DNA from: Zoogloeaceae bacterium G21618-S1
Lineage (GTDB): Bacteria; Pseudomonadota; Gammaproteobacteria; Burkholderiales; Rhodocyclaceae
Length of the DNA stretch: 64,000 nucleotides
Direction: 5' to 3'
NCBI GenBank assembly: GCA_027214125.1
Contig: JAPWHF010000008.1
Span: forward strand, 199,573 to 263,572
Shown here: positions 35,336-47,806 of the stretch, piece by piece
Layout of the letters: each line of letters begins with the position of its first letter
Numbering within the stretch: position 1 is the stretch's first letter
Program-made: the position numbers and the translations under genes
Notes under the pieces: generated by a model
Databases searched by the model: none
The model's input: the letters and a program-made list of their open reading frames with translations, nothing else
What the model was told of the DNA's origin: nothing

Positions 35336-35455
35336 CCGTCGCCGCCTCAAAGAGGGGCGGCGGCCGTGGGGGCCGAGGAAGCGCCGGGCCGCCCCAAGCT
35401 TCCTCAGCCCCCTCGGGGGGCAGGCCGCCGCGTAAGCGGCGGCCGTGGGGGCTCC
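35336..35455. repeat. GC-rich palindromic repeat in the ahpC-ahpF gap
   Basis: GGCGGCGGCCGTGGGGGC occurs around 35356-35373 and its near copy GCGGCGGCCGTGGGGGCT around 35438-35455, with several nested inverted repeats between them (CCGCCGC...GCGGCGG; AAGCTTCCTCAGCCCCC / CCGAGGAAGC). It looks like a dispersed intergenic repeat and could form strong mRNA structure between the two genes. Confidence 0.55.
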
Positions 35456-36022
35456 TTAGATTTTGCCCACGAGGTCCAGCGACGGCGCCAGGGTGGATTC
35501 ACCCGGGGTCCACTTGGCCGGGCAGACTTCACCCGGGTGGGCGGCCACGTACTGCGCAGCCTGGATCTTGCGAACCAGCTCTTTCGCGTCACGGCCGATA
35601 CCCAGATCGTGAATCTCGGCAACCTTGATCTCGCCTTCCGGGTTGATCACGAAGGTGCCGCGCAGGGCCAGGCCTTCTTCCTCGATCATCACCTCGAAGT
35701 TGCGCGAGATGGTGCCGGTCGGGTCGCCGATCATCGCGTAGTTGATCTTCTTGATCGTCTCGGAGGCGTCATGCCAGGCCTTGTGGGTGAAGTGGGTGTC
35801 GGTCGAGACCGAGAACACTTCCACGCCCATGTCCTTGAGCTGCTCGTAGTAGTCGGCCAGGTCGCCCAGTTCGGTCGGACACACAAAGGTAAAGTCGGCC
35901 GGGTAAAAGAACACCACCGACCACTTGCCCAGCAGCGACTGCTCGGTCACTTCCTTGAATTCGCCGTTTTTGTAGGCAGTGGCTTTGAAAGGCTTGATCT
36001 TGCTGTTGATGAGGTTCGACAT
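35456..36022 (-). CDS. ahpC: Alkyl hydroperoxide reductase subunit C (peroxiredoxin)
   Basis: 188-residue typical 2-Cys peroxiredoxin that reduces H2O2, organic peroxides and peroxynitrite. Peroxidatic C48 lies in DFTFVCPTE, resolving C167 in [13 protein letters not shown] lies upstream of ATG 36022; the frame is open further upstream but without family similarity. ahpF follows. An OxyR-like site lies about 100 bases upstream, next to a TATAGT -10-like box on the minus strand. Confidence 0.97.
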   Translation of the reverse strand: MSNLINSKIKPFKATAYKNGEFKEVTEQSLLGKWSVVFFYPADFTFVCPTELGDLADYYEQLKDMGVEVFSVSTDTHFTHKAWHDASETIKKINYAMIGDPTGTISRNFEVMIEEEGLALRGTFVINPEGEIKVAEIHDLGIGRDAKELVRKIQAAQYVAAHPGEVCPAKWTPGESTLAPSLDLVGKI

Positions 36023-36119
36023 GTGATTTTCTCCAGGTGGTTGAGGGTGTTGTTGAAGCACTGGAGCCATCCTATTGCGCCGCACTATATTGATCCAATT
36101 GAACGTACAAATTTTCCTG

Positions 36120-36134
36120 ATAGGCGTCACCTAT
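36120..36134 (-). promoter_or_regulatory. OxyR-like site upstream of ahpC
   Basis: ATAG-N7-CTAT (ATAGGCGTCACCTAT) is the core half-site of the OxyR consensus. It lies just upstream of a possible -35/-10 pair (TATAGT at 36085-36090, minus strand) for ahpC. The outer half-sites are weak, so it is a candidate only. Confidence 0.45.
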
Positions 36135-36238
36135 AGGTCAGCGATTGCGCGCCGCGCTTTGCCGAAAACCGCCAATGCGGTAACGTTCAGCCCCATCCGG
36201 GGCATGCGCCCCGCCCTCCTGTTTTTCAGGCACTGCAC

Positions 36239-37402
36239 ATGAAATTCGATCTGGTCATCGTCGGCGCCGGCCTCGCGGGCGCCAGTCTCGCCGCCGCCTT
36301 GCGCGGCAGCCGGCTGAAGATCGCGGTGGTGGAATCCCAGCCGCCCGCCCGCGCCGAAGGCTGGGACAGCCGCATCTACGCCATCAGCCCCGGCAATGTG
36401 GACTTCCTCACCCAGATCGGCGTCTGGCCACACCTCGACACCGCCCGCCTCACCCCGGTCTACGACATGGCCATCCACGGCGACGCTGGCGGCCAGCTCG
36501 ACTTCTCGGCCTACGATTGCGGTCTGCGCGAACTGGCCTGGATCGTCGAATCCGGGCTGATGCAGCGCGAGCTGTGGGAGACCATCAAGCGCCAGCACAA
36601 TCTCACTTTGCTGTGCCCGGCGCGGCCGGTGAGCCTGGCCGTCGATGAGGACGCCGCCACGCTCGCCCTCGACAACGGTAAAACACTCACCGCCTCGCTG
36701 GTGGTCGCCGCCGACGGCGCGCGCTCCTGGGTGCGCGAACAGGTCGGCATTGCCGCCACCACCACGCCCTACGACGAAAAAGGCGTGGTCGCCAATTTCC
36801 ACTGCGAGAAGCCGCACCGCAACACGGCCTATCAATGGTTCCGCGAGGACGGCATCCTCGCTTACCTGCCGCTGCCCGACAACATGATCTCCATCGTCTG
36901 GTCCGCGCCCGACGACGTGGCCGACGCGCTTGTCGCCCTCTCGCCCGAGGCGCTGGGCCAGCGCGTCGCCGAGGCCGGTCAGCACACACTCGGCAAGCTC
37001 ACGCCCGAAACACCGGCCGTCGCCTTCCCGCTGCGCCTGATGCGCGTTCCGCAGCCCACCGCACCGCGCGTCGCGCTCATCGGCGACGCCGCGCACGCCA
37101 TCCATCCGCTCTCCGGCCACGGCATCAATCTTGGCTATCAGGACGCCAAGGCGCTGGCCGAGCTGCTCGGCCCGCTACCCGCCTGGCGCGACCCCGGCGA
37201 AGCCGCGCTGCTGGCCAGCTACGCCCGCGCCCGCGCCGAAGAAACCACGCTGCTGCAGTCCACCACCCATGCGCTCAACCGCCTGTTCAAACCCGACAAC
37301 GGCCTTTTATCGGGTTTGCGCAACATCGGACTGAACCTCACCAACCAAATCCCTGTCGTACGCAACGCACTGGTGCGATACGCCATCAGCGGACATTTTT
37401 GA
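36239..37402 (+). CDS. UbiH/UbiF/VisC-family FAD monooxygenase
   Basis: 387-residue flavoprotein hydroxylase of the ubiquinone-synthesis family. FAD site FDLVIVGAGLAGASLAAAL, the family segment DSRIYAISPGN, the DG motif VVAADGARSWVR, and the GD motif LIGDAAHAIHPLSGHGINLGYQDA. Which ring position it hydroxylates (UbiH, UbiF or UbiM-like) cannot be told here. A DsbC-like gene follows after 15 bases, so the two share a transcript. Confidence 0.88.
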   Translation: MKFDLVIVGAGLAGASLAAALRGSRLKIAVVESQPPARAEGWDSRIYAISPGNVDFLTQIGVWPHLDTARLTPVYDMAIHGDAGGQLDFSAYDCGLRELAWIVESGLMQRELWETIKRQHNLTLLCPARPVSLAVDEDAATLALDNGKTLTASLVVAADGARSWVREQVGIAATTTPYDEKGVVANFHCEKPHRNTAYQWFREDGILAYLPLPDNMISIVWSAPDDVADALVALSPEALGQRVAEAGQHTLGKLTPETPAVAFPLRLMRVPQPTAPRVALIGDAAHAIHPLSGHGINLGYQDAKALAELLGPLPAWRDPGEAALLASYARARAEETTLLQSTTHALNRLFKPDNGLLSGLRNIGLNLTNQIPVVRNALVRYAISGHF

Positions 37403-37417
37403 TTCCTGGAGAACCGG

Positions 37418-38146
37418 ATGAACCACCCCCGACTGCGCGCCGCGCTGGCCACCCTCACCCTGGCCGCAGGTTTCGCCCATGCCGACGAAGCCGATGTTCA
37501 GAAGAAGGTCGAAGCCTTCATCGGCGCCCCGGCCGTGAGCAGCGTCAAGGCCACGCCCTACAACAAGCTCTATGAAGTGGTGCTCAAATCCGGCGAGCTG
37601 GTCTACACCAATGAAGCGGTGAGCTTCATCATCGACGGCCAGGTGATCGACACCAAGACCCGCAACAACATCACCCAGGCCCGCCTCAACGCCCTGTCAG
37701 CCATCGACTTTGCCAGCCTGCCGCTCAAGGATGCGGTCAAGCATGTGCGTGGCAAGGGCGAGCGCGTCATCGCCACCTTCGAAGACCCCAACTGCGGCTT
37801 CTGCAAGCGCCTCGCCGGCGAACTGCAAAGCATGGACAACGTCACCGTCTACACCTTCCTCTACCCCATCCTCAGCCCCGATTCGCTCGACAAATCCAAG
37901 CGCATCTGGTGTGCCGAAAACCAGGGCACGGTATGGATGGACTGGGTCGGCGCCGGCAAGGCACCGCCCGCCTCGGCCAACTGCGACACCTCCGCCATCG
38001 AGCGCAACGTCGCCCTCGGCCAGCAACTGCGCATCAGCGGCACCCCCACCATCTTCCTCGCCGACGGCAGCCGCATCGGCGGCTTCCTGCCGGCCGCGCA
38101 GCTGAACCCGGCCATTGACGAGGCGCAGGGCAAGGCCAAGAAGTAA
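37418..38146 (+). CDS. DsbC-family thiol:disulfide interchange protein
   Basis: 242-residue periplasmic protein. Signal peptide to ~22 (AAGFAHA), an N-terminal dimerisation domain, and a thioredoxin fold with the active site C126-G-F-C129 (EDPNCGFCKRL) and cis-Pro loop SGTPTIFLADG. C-G-F-C replaces the CGYC of E. coli DsbC. It isomerises or reduces wrongly paired disulfides in exported proteins. A rho-independent terminator follows. Confidence 0.9.
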   Translation: MNHPRLRAALATLTLAAGFAHADEADVQKKVEAFIGAPAVSSVKATPYNKLYEVVLKSGELVYTNEAVSFIIDGQVIDTKTRNNITQARLNALSAIDFASLPLKDAVKHVRGKGERVIATFEDPNCGFCKRLAGELQSMDNVTVYTFLYPILSPDSLDKSKRIWCAENQGTVWMDWVGAGKAPPASANCDTSAIERNVALGQQLRISGTPTIFLADGSRIGGFLPAAQLNPAIDEAQGKAKK

Positions 38147-38168
38147 GCCGACGCCTCCGTTGCAGACA

Positions 38169-38199
38169 CCCCCTGCCGGCTCATCGCCGACAGGGGGTT
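38169..38199 (+). terminator. Terminator after the DsbC-like gene
   Basis: ACCCCCTGCCGGC, 5-base loop, GCCGACAGGGGGT with one mismatch, followed by TTTTATTT. Its T run touches the stop codon of the convergent cbbR. Confidence 0.8.
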
Positions 38200-38200
38200 T

Positions 38201-40706
<2,506 letters not shown>

Positions 40707-40708
40707 CC

Positions 40709-40801
40709 GTCGCCCGGATGCCGGCCGAAGGCCGGAATCCGGGCGCGATGTGCCCGATTGCCACGCCGACCCCGGATTGCGCTTCGCTGCATCCGGGCGA
40801 C
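40709..40801. repeat. Palindromic repeat between cbbL and cbbS
   Basis: Perfect 13-base inverted arms GTCGCCCGGATGC (40709-40721) and GCATCCGGGCGAC (40789-40801) enclose a smaller hairpin CCGGCCGAAGGCCGG. It starts two bases after the cbbL stop. A different sequence family from the GTAG-headed repeats further down the operon. Confidence 0.8.
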
Positions 40802-40831
40802 GCCGAGAACACGAATCTTTGGAGACCCACC

Positions 40832-41257
40832 ATGCGAATCACCCAAGGCGCCTTTTCCTTCCTGCCCGACCTCACCGACGCGCAGATCGCCGCGCAGATC
40901 GAGTACTGCCTGCGCAACGACTGGGCGGTGGCCATCGAATTCACCGACGACCCGCACCCGCGCAACACCTATTGGTCGATGTGGGGCCACCCGATGTTCG
41001 ACCTCGCCGACGCTGCCGGTGCCATGCAGGCGCTGCGCGAATGCCGCGAGGCGCGGCCCGGGCACTACATCCGCATCAACGCCTTCGACCCGAGCGCGGG
41101 CTGGGAGTCGGTGCGCCTGTCCTTCATCGTCGGCCGCCCGGCGGTCGAGCCCGGCTTCCGCCTGGTGCGGCGCGAAGGCCCCGGCCGCACGCTGCACTAC
41201 ACGCTGGAGAGCTACGCCGTCGGCCGCCAGCCCGAGGGCGAGCGCTACGCCACGTAG
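40832..41257 (+). CDS. cbbS: RuBisCO small subunit, red-type
   Basis: 141 residues. [52 protein letters not shown] is the conserved small-subunit N-terminus, and the C-terminal extension ([15 protein letters not shown]) is that of red-type subunits, which form a beta-barrel in the holoenzyme. GGAG precedes the ATG. Its TAG stop is part of the GTAG head of the next repeat. Confidence 0.97.
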   Translation: MRITQGAFSFLPDLTDAQIAAQIEYCLRNDWAVAIEFTDDPHPRNTYWSMWGHPMFDLADAAGAMQALRECREARPGHYIRINAFDPSAGWESVRLSFIVGRPAVEPGFRLVRREGPGRTLHYTLESYAVGRQPEGERYAT

Positions 41258-41342
41258 GTTGGGTTGAGCAAAGCGAAGCCCAACAACCACCGACTGAGCC
41301 GGCAACGCCCCAGCTTGGGTTTCGCCGCGCCCAAGCCAAGCT
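41254..41342. repeat. REP-like pair (family 1, degenerate right half) between cbbS and cbbX
   Basis: Left arm GTAGGTTGGGTTGAGC...GCCCAAC (41254-41284) matches the cbbF- and cbbK-proximal copies. The right arm (from 41314, CTTGGGTTTCGCCGCGCCC) has drifted and lost CTAC. The TAG at 41255-41257 ends cbbS. Confidence 0.75.
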
Positions 41343-41375
41343 GCGCCGCCCCAAGCACACGCACCGGAGACCGAC

Positions 41376-42350
41376 ATGACCCAGCCCCTCGCCGCCCCGA
41401 CCGACACCATCGACCTGGCCGCCGAATACCGCGAGGCCGGCGTGGCCGACGTGCTCGACCGCCTCGACGCCGAGCTGGTCGGTCTGGCGCCGGTCAAGCG
41501 CCGGGTGCGCGAGATCGCCGCCCTGCTGCTGGTCGACCGCGTGCGCGAGCGCCTCGGCCTGGCCAGCACCCCGCCCTCGCTGCACATGTGCTTCACCGGC
41601 AACCCCGGCACCGGCAAGACCACGCTGGCGCTGCGCATGGCCGAGATCCTGCAGCGCCTCGGCTATGTGCGCAAAGGCCATGTGGTGGCGGTCACGCGCG
41701 ACGATCTGGTCGGCCAGTTCATCGGCCACACCGCGCCCAAAACCAAGGACGTGCTCAAGCGCGCCATGGGCGGCGTGCTGTTCATCGACGAGGCCTACTA
41801 CCTGTTCCGCCCCGAGAACGAAAAGGACTACGGCCAGGAGGCCATCGAGATCCTGTTGCAGGTGATGGAAAACCAGCGCGACGACCTGGTGGTGATCCTC
41901 GCCGGCTACGCCGATCGCATGGACCGCTTTTTCGAATCCAACCCCGGCATGAAGTCGCGCATCGCCCACCATGTCGAGTTCCCCGACTACAACAACGCCG
42001 AACTGGCCCAGATCGCCGAGCGCATGCTGGCCGACTGGAACTACCGTTTCGACGCCGCCGGCCGCGCCGCTTTCGACGACTACCTGCACCACCGCCGCGC
42101 CAAGCCGCATTTCGCCAACGCCCGCAGCGTGCGCAATGCGCTCGACCGCATGCGCCTGCGCCAGGCGCTGCGCCTGTTCGACGGCGCGACGCCGGTCGCC
42201 GCCGACGACTTGCAGATCCTCACCGCCGCCGACGTGCGCGCCAGCCGCCACTTCCACCCAACGCCGCCGACCCTGGTCGGCCAGGCGCCGCCGGACGCGG
42301 AGATCGACGCCTACGACCCCGACCGTATCCCGGAGCGCAGCGACTACTGA
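41376..42350 (+). CDS. cbbX: CbbX, red-type RuBisCO activase (AAA+)
   Basis: 324-residue AAA+ ATPase that remodels inhibited red-type RuBisCO by pulling the CbbL C-terminus. Walker A GNPGTGKT (75-82), the pore-loop region FIGHTAPKT (115-123), Walker B VLFIDEA (134-140) and the arginine-finger region are intact. It directly follows cbbLS, matching the enzyme type it serves. Confidence 0.95.
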   Translation: MTQPLAAPTDTIDLAAEYREAGVADVLDRLDAELVGLAPVKRRVREIAALLLVDRVRERLGLASTPPSLHMCFTGNPGTGKTTLALRMAEILQRLGYVRKGHVVAVTRDDLVGQFIGHTAPKTKDVLKRAMGGVLFIDEAYYLFRPENEKDYGQEAIEILLQVMENQRDDLVVILAGYADRMDRFFESNPGMKSRIAHHVEFPDYNNAELAQIAERMLADWNYRFDAAGRAAFDDYLHHRRAKPHFANARSVRNALDRMRLRQALRLFDGATPVAADDLQILTAADVRASRHFHPTPPTLVGQAPPDAEIDAYDPDRIPERSDY

Positions 42351-42413
42351 TGGCCGGTTGAAACCCGCCAACACCCGGCCCGACGCACACCAAAAAAATG
42401 CGAGGAGACACGC

Positions 42414-43490
42414 ATGTTCAGCCTGGAACGCACCACGCTCACCGAGTACCTGATCTCCCAGCGGCGCAGCCACCCCGGCGCCACGGGCGAGTTCAACGCC
42501 CTGATCCTGCAGGTCGCCCAGGCCTGCAAGGCCATCTCGCGGGCGGTCGCGCACGGCGCGCTGGGCGGCGTGCTCGGCGCCCTCGAAGCCACCAACGTGC
42601 AGGGCGAAACCCAGCAGACGCTCGACGTGCTGGCCGACGACATCTTCCGCCGCGCCACCCACTGGGGCGGCGCCCTGGCCGGCATGCTGTCGGAAGAGAA
42701 CGAAGCGCCCATCCCGATTCCCGAGGGCCACAAGCGCGGCAAATACCTGCTGCTGTTCGACCCGCTCGACGGCTCGTCCAACATCGACGTGAATGTCTCG
42801 GTCGGCTCCATCTTCTCCATCCTGCGCAGCCCGCGCCCCGGCGAGGCCGCCACCGAGGCCGACTTCCTGCAGCCGGGCACGCGCCAGGTGGCCGCGGGCT
42901 ATGCCATCTACGGCCCCTCGACGCTGCTGGTGCTCACCGTCGGGCGCGGCGTGGCGGGCTTCACCTTCGACCCCGTCTTGGGCGAGTTCTTCCTCACCCG
43001 TGACGACATCCGCATTCCGCCGGCGACTCAGGAGTTCGCCATCAACGCCTCCAACTCGCGCTTCTGGGAGGCGCCGGTGGCGCGCTACGTGGCCGAATGC
43101 CTGGCCGGCAAGAGCGGCCCGCGCGGCAAGGACTTCAACATGCGCTGGGTCGCCTCGCTGGTGGCCGAAGCCCACCGCATCCTCACCCGCGGCGGCGTCT
43201 TCCTCTACCCGCGCGACCGCAAAGACCCGGCCAAGCCCGGCCGGCTGCGCCTGCTCTACGAGGCCAACCCCATCGGCTGGCTCATCGAGCAAGCCGGCGG
43301 CCGCGCCTCCACCGGCGTGCGCCCGGTGCTCGAAGTCGCGCCCGAATCGGCACACCAGCGCATCGGCTTCGTCTTCGGCTCGCGCGACGAGGTCGAGCGC
43401 ATCGAGCGCTACCACGCCGAACCGGTACTCGGTGGCGACCACCACGACGCGCCGCTGTTCAACACCCGTGGTTTGTTCATGACGGCGTAG
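42414..43490 (+). CDS. cbbF: Fructose-1,6-bisphosphatase class I
   Basis: 358 residues. Hydrolyses FBP (and possibly sedoheptulose bisphosphate) in the Calvin cycle. The metal site FDPLDGSSNIDVN (115-127) and the C-terminal LLYEANPIGWLIEQAGGRAS signature are intact. GAGGAG precedes the ATG. The TAG stop belongs to the head of the following repeat. Confidence 0.96.
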   Translation: MFSLERTTLTEYLISQRRSHPGATGEFNALILQVAQACKAISRAVAHGALGGVLGALEATNVQGETQQTLDVLADDIFRRATHWGGALAGMLSEENEAPIPIPEGHKRGKYLLLFDPLDGSSNIDVNVSVGSIFSILRSPRPGEAATEADFLQPGTRQVAAGYAIYGPSTLLVLTVGRGVAGFTFDPVLGEFFLTRDDIRIPPATQEFAINASNSRFWEAPVARYVAECLAGKSGPRGKDFNMRWVASLVAEAHRILTRGGVFLYPRDRKDPAKPGRLRLLYEANPIGWLIEQAGGRASTGVRPVLEVAPESAHQRIGFVFGSRDEVERIERYHAEPVLGGDHHDAPLFNTRGLFMTA

Positions 43491-43580
43491 GTTGGGTTGA
43501 GCGCAGCGAAGCCCAACGTGCAATGCCGTGCCGGGTGCCCATGCCGCGTGTTGGGCTTCGCTGCGCTCAACCCAACCTAC
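43487..43580. repeat. REP-like pair (family 1) between cbbF and cbbP, perfect 31-base arms
   Basis: A 31-base left arm (43487-43517, GTAGGTTGGGTTGAGCGCAG...) and its exact reverse complement (43550-43580) flank a 32-base spacer. Each arm is itself GTAG plus a short hairpin (GTTGGG...CCCAAC), the layout of bacterial REP elements in an inverted pair (BIME). The TAG at 43488-43490 is the cbbF stop. Confidence 0.9.
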
Positions 43581-43618
43581 CCTCCACCCCAATTCCCCAT
43601 CCGCACGAGGGCAACACC

Positions 43619-44494
43619 ATGTCCGACCGTCATCCCATCATTGCCATCACCGGCTCCTCCGGCGCCGGCACCAGCACCGTGCAGCGCACCTTCGAGGAGA
43701 TCTTCCGCCGCGAGGGCGTCACCGCCGCCACCATCGAGGGCGACAGCTTCCACGCCTTCGACCGCCTGCAGATGCGCGAAAAGATGGCCGAGCACGAAGC
43801 CGGCGGCGAAAACCGCTTGTCGCACTTCGGCCCCGAGGCCAACCTCTTCGGCGAGCTGGAAAACCTCTTCCGCCACTACAGCGAATGTGGCCAGGGCAAG
43901 CGGCGCAAATACCTGCACAACGCCGAAGAGGCCGCCCCCTACAAACAGGAGCCGGGCAGCTTCACCCCGTGGGAAGACCTGCCCACCGGCACCGACCTGC
44001 TGTTCTACGAAGGGCTGCACGGCGCGGTGGCCGACGGCGAGATCGACGTGGCGCGCTTCGTCGACCTGCTCATCGGCGTGGTGCCGGTGGTGAACCTGGA
44101 GTGGATCCAGAAGCTGCATCGCGACAAGTCCATGCGCGGCTACAGCACCGAGGCGGTCACCGACACCATCCTGCGGCGCATGCACGACTATGTGCACTAC
44201 ATCGTCCCGCAGTTCGCCCGCACCCATGTGAACTTCCAGCGCGTGCCGATGGTGGACACCTCCAACCCCTTCATCGCCCGCGCCATCCCCACCGCCGACG
44301 AATCGATGGTGGTGATCCGCTTCGCCAACCCCAAGGGCATCGACTTCCCCTACCTGCAAAACATGATCCACGACAGCTTCATGAGCCGCGCCAACACCAT
44401 CGTGGTGCCGGGCGGAAAGATGGAGCTGGCCATGCAGCTGATCTTCACCCCCTTCGTGTGGCGGCTGATGGAGCAGCGGAGGCAGTTGCTGTGA
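43619..44494 (+). CDS. cbbP: Phosphoribulokinase
   Basis: 291-residue kinase that makes ribulose 1,5-bisphosphate from ribulose 5-phosphate and ATP. P-loop GSSGAGTS (12-19), EGDSFH (39-44), FYEGLHG, and the proteobacterial-type C-terminus. Length fits the octameric proteobacterial class. Start at ATG 43619 with GAGGG upstream. Confidence 0.97.
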   Translation: MSDRHPIIAITGSSGAGTSTVQRTFEEIFRREGVTAATIEGDSFHAFDRLQMREKMAEHEAGGENRLSHFGPEANLFGELENLFRHYSECGQGKRRKYLHNAEEAAPYKQEPGSFTPWEDLPTGTDLLFYEGLHGAVADGEIDVARFVDLLIGVVPVVNLEWIQKLHRDKSMRGYSTEAVTDTILRRMHDYVHYIVPQFARTHVNFQRVPMVDTSNPFIARAIPTADESMVVIRFANPKGIDFPYLQNMIHDSFMSRANTIVVPGGKMELAMQLIFTPFVWRLMEQRRQLL

Positions 44495-44511
44495 TCCGCG
44501 CCAATCACTCC

Positions 44512-44593
44512 GTAGGGCGGATAAGCGCAGCGCATCCGCCGGCAGCGCCTCATGCGGGACACGGCGGATGCGCCTTCGGCTTATCCGCCCTAC
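44512..44593. repeat. REP-like pair (family 2) between cbbP and cbbT
   Basis: GTAGGGCGGATAAGCGCAGC...ATCCGCC (44512-44540) and an inverted right arm ending TTATCCGCCCTAC (44581-44593). Each arm is GTAG followed by a GGCGGAT/ATCCGCC hairpin. The sequence differs from family 1 but has the same layout. Confidence 0.85.
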
Positions 44594-44639
44594 CCGAACG
44601 CCGCGACACACCGCCCCCCAACTTGCCCGGAGACCGCCC

Positions 44640-46676
44640 ATGACCGCCCGCCTCGCCACCGCCGCCCTCGACACCCTGCGCGCCAACGCGCTGCGCTTTC
44701 TGGCCATCGACGCTGTCGAGGCCGCCCGCTCCGGCCACCCCGGCATGCCGATGGGCATGGCCGAGATCGCCGTCGCGCTGTGGACCCGCCATCTCAGGCA
44801 CGACCCGGCCGACCCCGCCTGGGCCGACCGCGACCGCTTCGTGCTCTCCAACGGTCATGGCTCGATGCTGCTCTACGCCCTGCTCCACCTCACCGGCTAC
44901 GACCTGCCGCTCGACGAACTCAAGCGCTTCCGCCAGCTCGACAGCCGCTGCCCCGGCCACCCCGAGGTCGGCCACACGCCCGGCGTCGAGACCACCACCG
45001 GCCCGCTCGGCCAGGGCCTGGCCAACGCGGTGGGCATGGCGCTGGCCGAGAAGCGGCTGGCGGCCGAGTTCAACCGGCCCGGCCACGCCATCGTCGACCA
45101 CCGCACCTGGGTCTTCCTCGGCGACGGCTGCCTGATGGAAGGCATCAGCCACGAGGCCGCCAGCTTTGCCGGCGTGCAGCGCCTGTCCAAACTCATCTGC
45201 CTGTGGGACGACAACCGCATCTCCATCGACGGCGACGTAGCCGGCTGGTTTGCCGATGACACCCCGGCGCGCTTCCGCGCCTATGGCTGGAACGTGGTCG
45301 AGCGTATCGACGGCCATGATGTCGAGGCGGTGGACCGCGCCATCCGCGAGGCGCTGGCCAATGCCGACAACGACATCGGCCCCACCCTCATCTGCTGCCG
45401 CACCACCATCGGCCACGGCAGCCCGGCACGCGCCGGCACGGCGGGCGTGCATGGCGCGCCGCTGGGTGCCGACGAAATCGCCGCCACCCGCGCCGCGCTC
45501 GGCTGGCCGCACGCCCCCTTCGTGATACCCGACGAGATCCGCGAGAGCTTCGACGCCCGCGCCCACGGCGCCCGCCGGCAGGCCGAGTGGCAGACGGCCT
45601 TCGAAGCCTACCGCAGCGCCTACCCCGCGCTGGCCGCCGAGTTCCAACGCCGCCAGCGCGGCGAGCTGCCGGTGAGCTGGCGGGTGCTCAGCACCGCCCT
45701 GCTACGCCGCGCGCACAACGACGCGGCCACCATCGCCAGCCGCAAGGCCAGCCAGAACGCCATCGAACGCATCGCCCGCGCCCTGCCCGAACTGCTCGGC
45801 GGCTCGGCCGACCTGACCCACTCCAACCTCACCGACTGGCCCGGCTGTGGCGCCCTGCATGCCAACCCCGAAGCCACCCGCCCCGGCCGCCACATCCACT
45901 GGGGCGTGCGCGAATTCGGCATGGCCGCGGCGCTCAACGGCATGGCCCTGCACGGCGGCCACCTGCCCTTTGGCGCCACCTTTCTGGTCTTTTCCGACTA
46001 CGCCCGCAACGCCATCCGCATGAGCGCGCTGATGCGCCTGCGCGTGGTGTATGTGATGACGCATGACGCCATCCACCTCGGCGAAGACGGCCCCACTCAC
46101 CAGCCGGTCGAGCACCTGCCCAGCCTGCGCCTGATCCCCGGCCTCGACGTGTGGCGCCCCTGCGACGCGGTCGAAACCCAGGCCGCGTGGAACGCCGCCG
46201 TCGCCCGCGCCGACGGCCCCAGCCTGCTCGCCCTGTCGCGCCAGGCCCTGCCCCATCAAAACCGCAGCGACGCCCAGCTCGACGCCATCACCCGCGGCGG
46301 CTATGTGCTGGCCGATGCCGACGCGCCGCAGCTGGCGATCCTCGCCACCGGCGCCGAAGTCGCGCTGGCCATGGCCGCGCGCGAGCGCCTGGCCGCCGAG
46401 GGCATCGCCGCGCGCGTGGTGTCGATGCCCAGCACCAGCGTCTTCGACCGGCAGGACACCGCCTGGCGCAACGCCGTGCTGCCGCCCGAGCTCCCCCGCC
46501 TCGCCGTCGAAGCCGCCCAGCCCGACCTGTGGTGGAAAACTCTCGCCGGCGCCCCGCGCAGCGCCGTACTCGGCATCGACCGCTTCGGCGAGTCGGCCCC
46601 CGCCGAGGCCCTGGCCGAACGCTTCGGCTTCACCGTCGAGGCTGTCGTGGCCGCGGCAAAAGATCTCGTGACGTAG
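44640..46676 (+). CDS. cbbT: Transketolase
   Basis: 678 residues, normal length. TPP-dependent transfer of two-carbon units in the regeneration phase. [18 protein letters not shown], the TPP motif [14 protein letters not shown]...DDNRISIDG, and the pyrimidine-domain [16 protein letters not shown] are present. Start ATG 44640 ([21 protein letters not shown]). Its TAG stop is the TAG of the following GTAG repeat head. Confidence 0.96.
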   Translation: MTARLATAALDTLRANALRFLAIDAVEAARSGHPGMPMGMAEIAVALWTRHLRHDPADPAWADRDRFVLSNGHGSMLLYALLHLTGYDLPLDELKRFRQLDSRCPGHPEVGHTPGVETTTGPLGQGLANAVGMALAEKRLAAEFNRPGHAIVDHRTWVFLGDGCLMEGISHEAASFAGVQRLSKLICLWDDNRISIDGDVAGWFADDTPARFRAYGWNVVERIDGHDVEAVDRAIREALANADNDIGPTLICCRTTIGHGSPARAGTAGVHGAPLGADEIAATRAALGWPHAPFVIPDEIRESFDARAHGARRQAEWQTAFEAYRSAYPALAAEFQRRQRGELPVSWRVLSTALLRRAHNDAATIASRKASQNAIERIARALPELLGGSADLTHSNLTDWPGCGALHANPEATRPGRHIHWGVREFGMAAALNGMALHGGHLPFGATFLVFSDYARNAIRMSALMRLRVVYVMTHDAIHLGEDGPTHQPVEHLPSLRLIPGLDVWRPCDAVETQAAWNAAVARADGPSLLALSRQALPHQNRSDAQLDAITRGGYVLADADAPQLAILATGAEVALAMAARERLAAEGIAARVVSMPSTSVFDRQDTAWRNAVLPPELPRLAVEAAQPDLWWKTLAGAPRSAVLGIDRFGESAPAEALAERFGFTVEAVVAAAKDLVT

Positions 46677-46759
46677 GGCGGAAAAGCGCAGCGCCTTCCG
46701 CCATCGCAGCTCACGCGAGGCATGGCGGATGACGCGCCTGCGGCGCTCTTCCACCCTAC
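46673..46759. repeat. REP-like pair (family 2) between cbbT and cbbG
   Basis: GTAGGGCGGAAAAGCGCAGC (46673 on) and an inverted right arm ending CTTCCACCCTAC (46759). Divergent from the cbbP-proximal copy but plainly the same family. TAG 46674-46676 ends cbbT. Confidence 0.8.
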
Positions 46760-46792
46760 GCCCCCCCGAATTCAAAACCACCGGAGACACCC

Positions 46793-47806
46793 ATGACCAT
46801 CCGCATCGCCATCAACGGTTACGGTCGCATCGGCCGCAACGTGCTGCGCGCCTTCTACGAGGGCGGCAAGCGCCACCCCGTGGAGATCGTTGCCATCAAT
46901 GATCTGGGCAACGCCGAGACCAACGGCCACCTCACCCGCCACGACAGCGTGCACGGCCGCTTCGGCCATGCGGTGGCAGTGGCCGACGGGCATCTGGTGA
47001 TCGACGACGACATGATCCATGTCAGCGCCGAGCGCGACCCGGCCAAACTGCCCTGGCGTGAATTGGGCGTGGACGTGGTGCTCGAATGCACCGGCCTGTT
47101 CACCAGCAAGGCCAGCGCCGGCGCACACCTGGCCGCCGGCGCCGGCAAGGTGCTGATCTCCGCCCCCGGCGCGGCGGACGTGGACGCCACCATCGTCTAT
47201 GGCGTCAATCACCACACCCTGCGCGCCGCCCACCAGGTGGTGTCCAACGCCAGCTGCACCACCAACTGCCTGGCGCCGCTGGCCTGGGCGCTGCACGGCC
47301 CGCTCGGCATCGAGCGCGGGCTGATGACCACGGTGCATTCCTACACCAACGACCAGGTGCTCACCGACGTCTATCACACCGACCTGCGCCGCGCCCGCAG
47401 CGCCACCCAGTCGCTGATCCCCACCAAAACCGGCGCCGCCGCGGCCGTGGGGCTGGTGATACCCGAGCTGGCCGGCCGGCTCGACGGCTTCGCCATCCGC
47501 GTGCCCACGCCCAATGTGTCTTTTACCGACTTCACCTTCATCGCCAGCCGCGCCACCAGCGTCACCGAGGTGAACGACCTGGTGCGCGAAGCGGCCCACG
47601 GCCGGTTGGCCAGCATCCTCGCCATCAACGACGCGCCGCTGGTGAGCTGCGACTTCAACCACGACGCCCACTCCGCGATCTTCGACACCACGCTGACGCG
47701 CGTGGATGAGAACCTGGTGAAAGTCACCGCCTGGTACGACAACGAATGGGGCTTTTCCAACCGCATGCTCGACACCACCGTGGCCATGATGGAGGCAGCG
47801 CAATGA
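46793..47806 (+). CDS. cbbG: Glyceraldehyde-3-phosphate dehydrogenase, type I
   Basis: 337 residues. NAD(P)-binding N-terminus [17 protein letters not shown] and catalytic C155 in [12 protein letters not shown]. It reduces 1,3-bisphosphoglycerate in the cycle. Its stop overlaps the cbbK start (ATGA), the only gene junction in the operon with direct coupling and no repeat. Confidence 0.97.
   Translation: MTIRIAINGYGRIGRNVLRAFYEGGKRHPVEIVAINDLGNAETNGHLTRHDSVHGRFGHAVAVADGHLVIDDDMIHVSAERDPAKLPWRELGVDVVLECTGLFTSKASAGAHLAAGAGKVLISAPGAADVDATIVYGVNHHTLRAAHQVVSNASCTTNCLAPLAWALHGPLGIERGLMTTVHSYTNDQVLTDVYHTDLRRARSATQSLIPTKTGAAAAVGLVIPELAGRLDGFAIRVPTPNVSFTDFTFIASRATSVTEVNDLVREAAHGRLASILAINDAPLVSCDFNHDAHSAIFDTTLTRVDENLVKVTAWYDNEWGFSNRMLDTTVAMMEAAQ

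Noticed and set aside
33679-35628. 649-codon plus-strand open frame over ahpF
   Set aside because: Antisense shadow of ahpF, whose redox motifs are complete.
41124-43592. 822-codon open frame on the minus strand across cbbS-cbbX-cbbF
   Set aside because: Antisense to three clearly real Calvin cycle genes; a by-product of high GC and codon bias. Its ends include the repeat-derived peptide [10 protein letters not shown], which appears wherever a family 1 repeat is translated.
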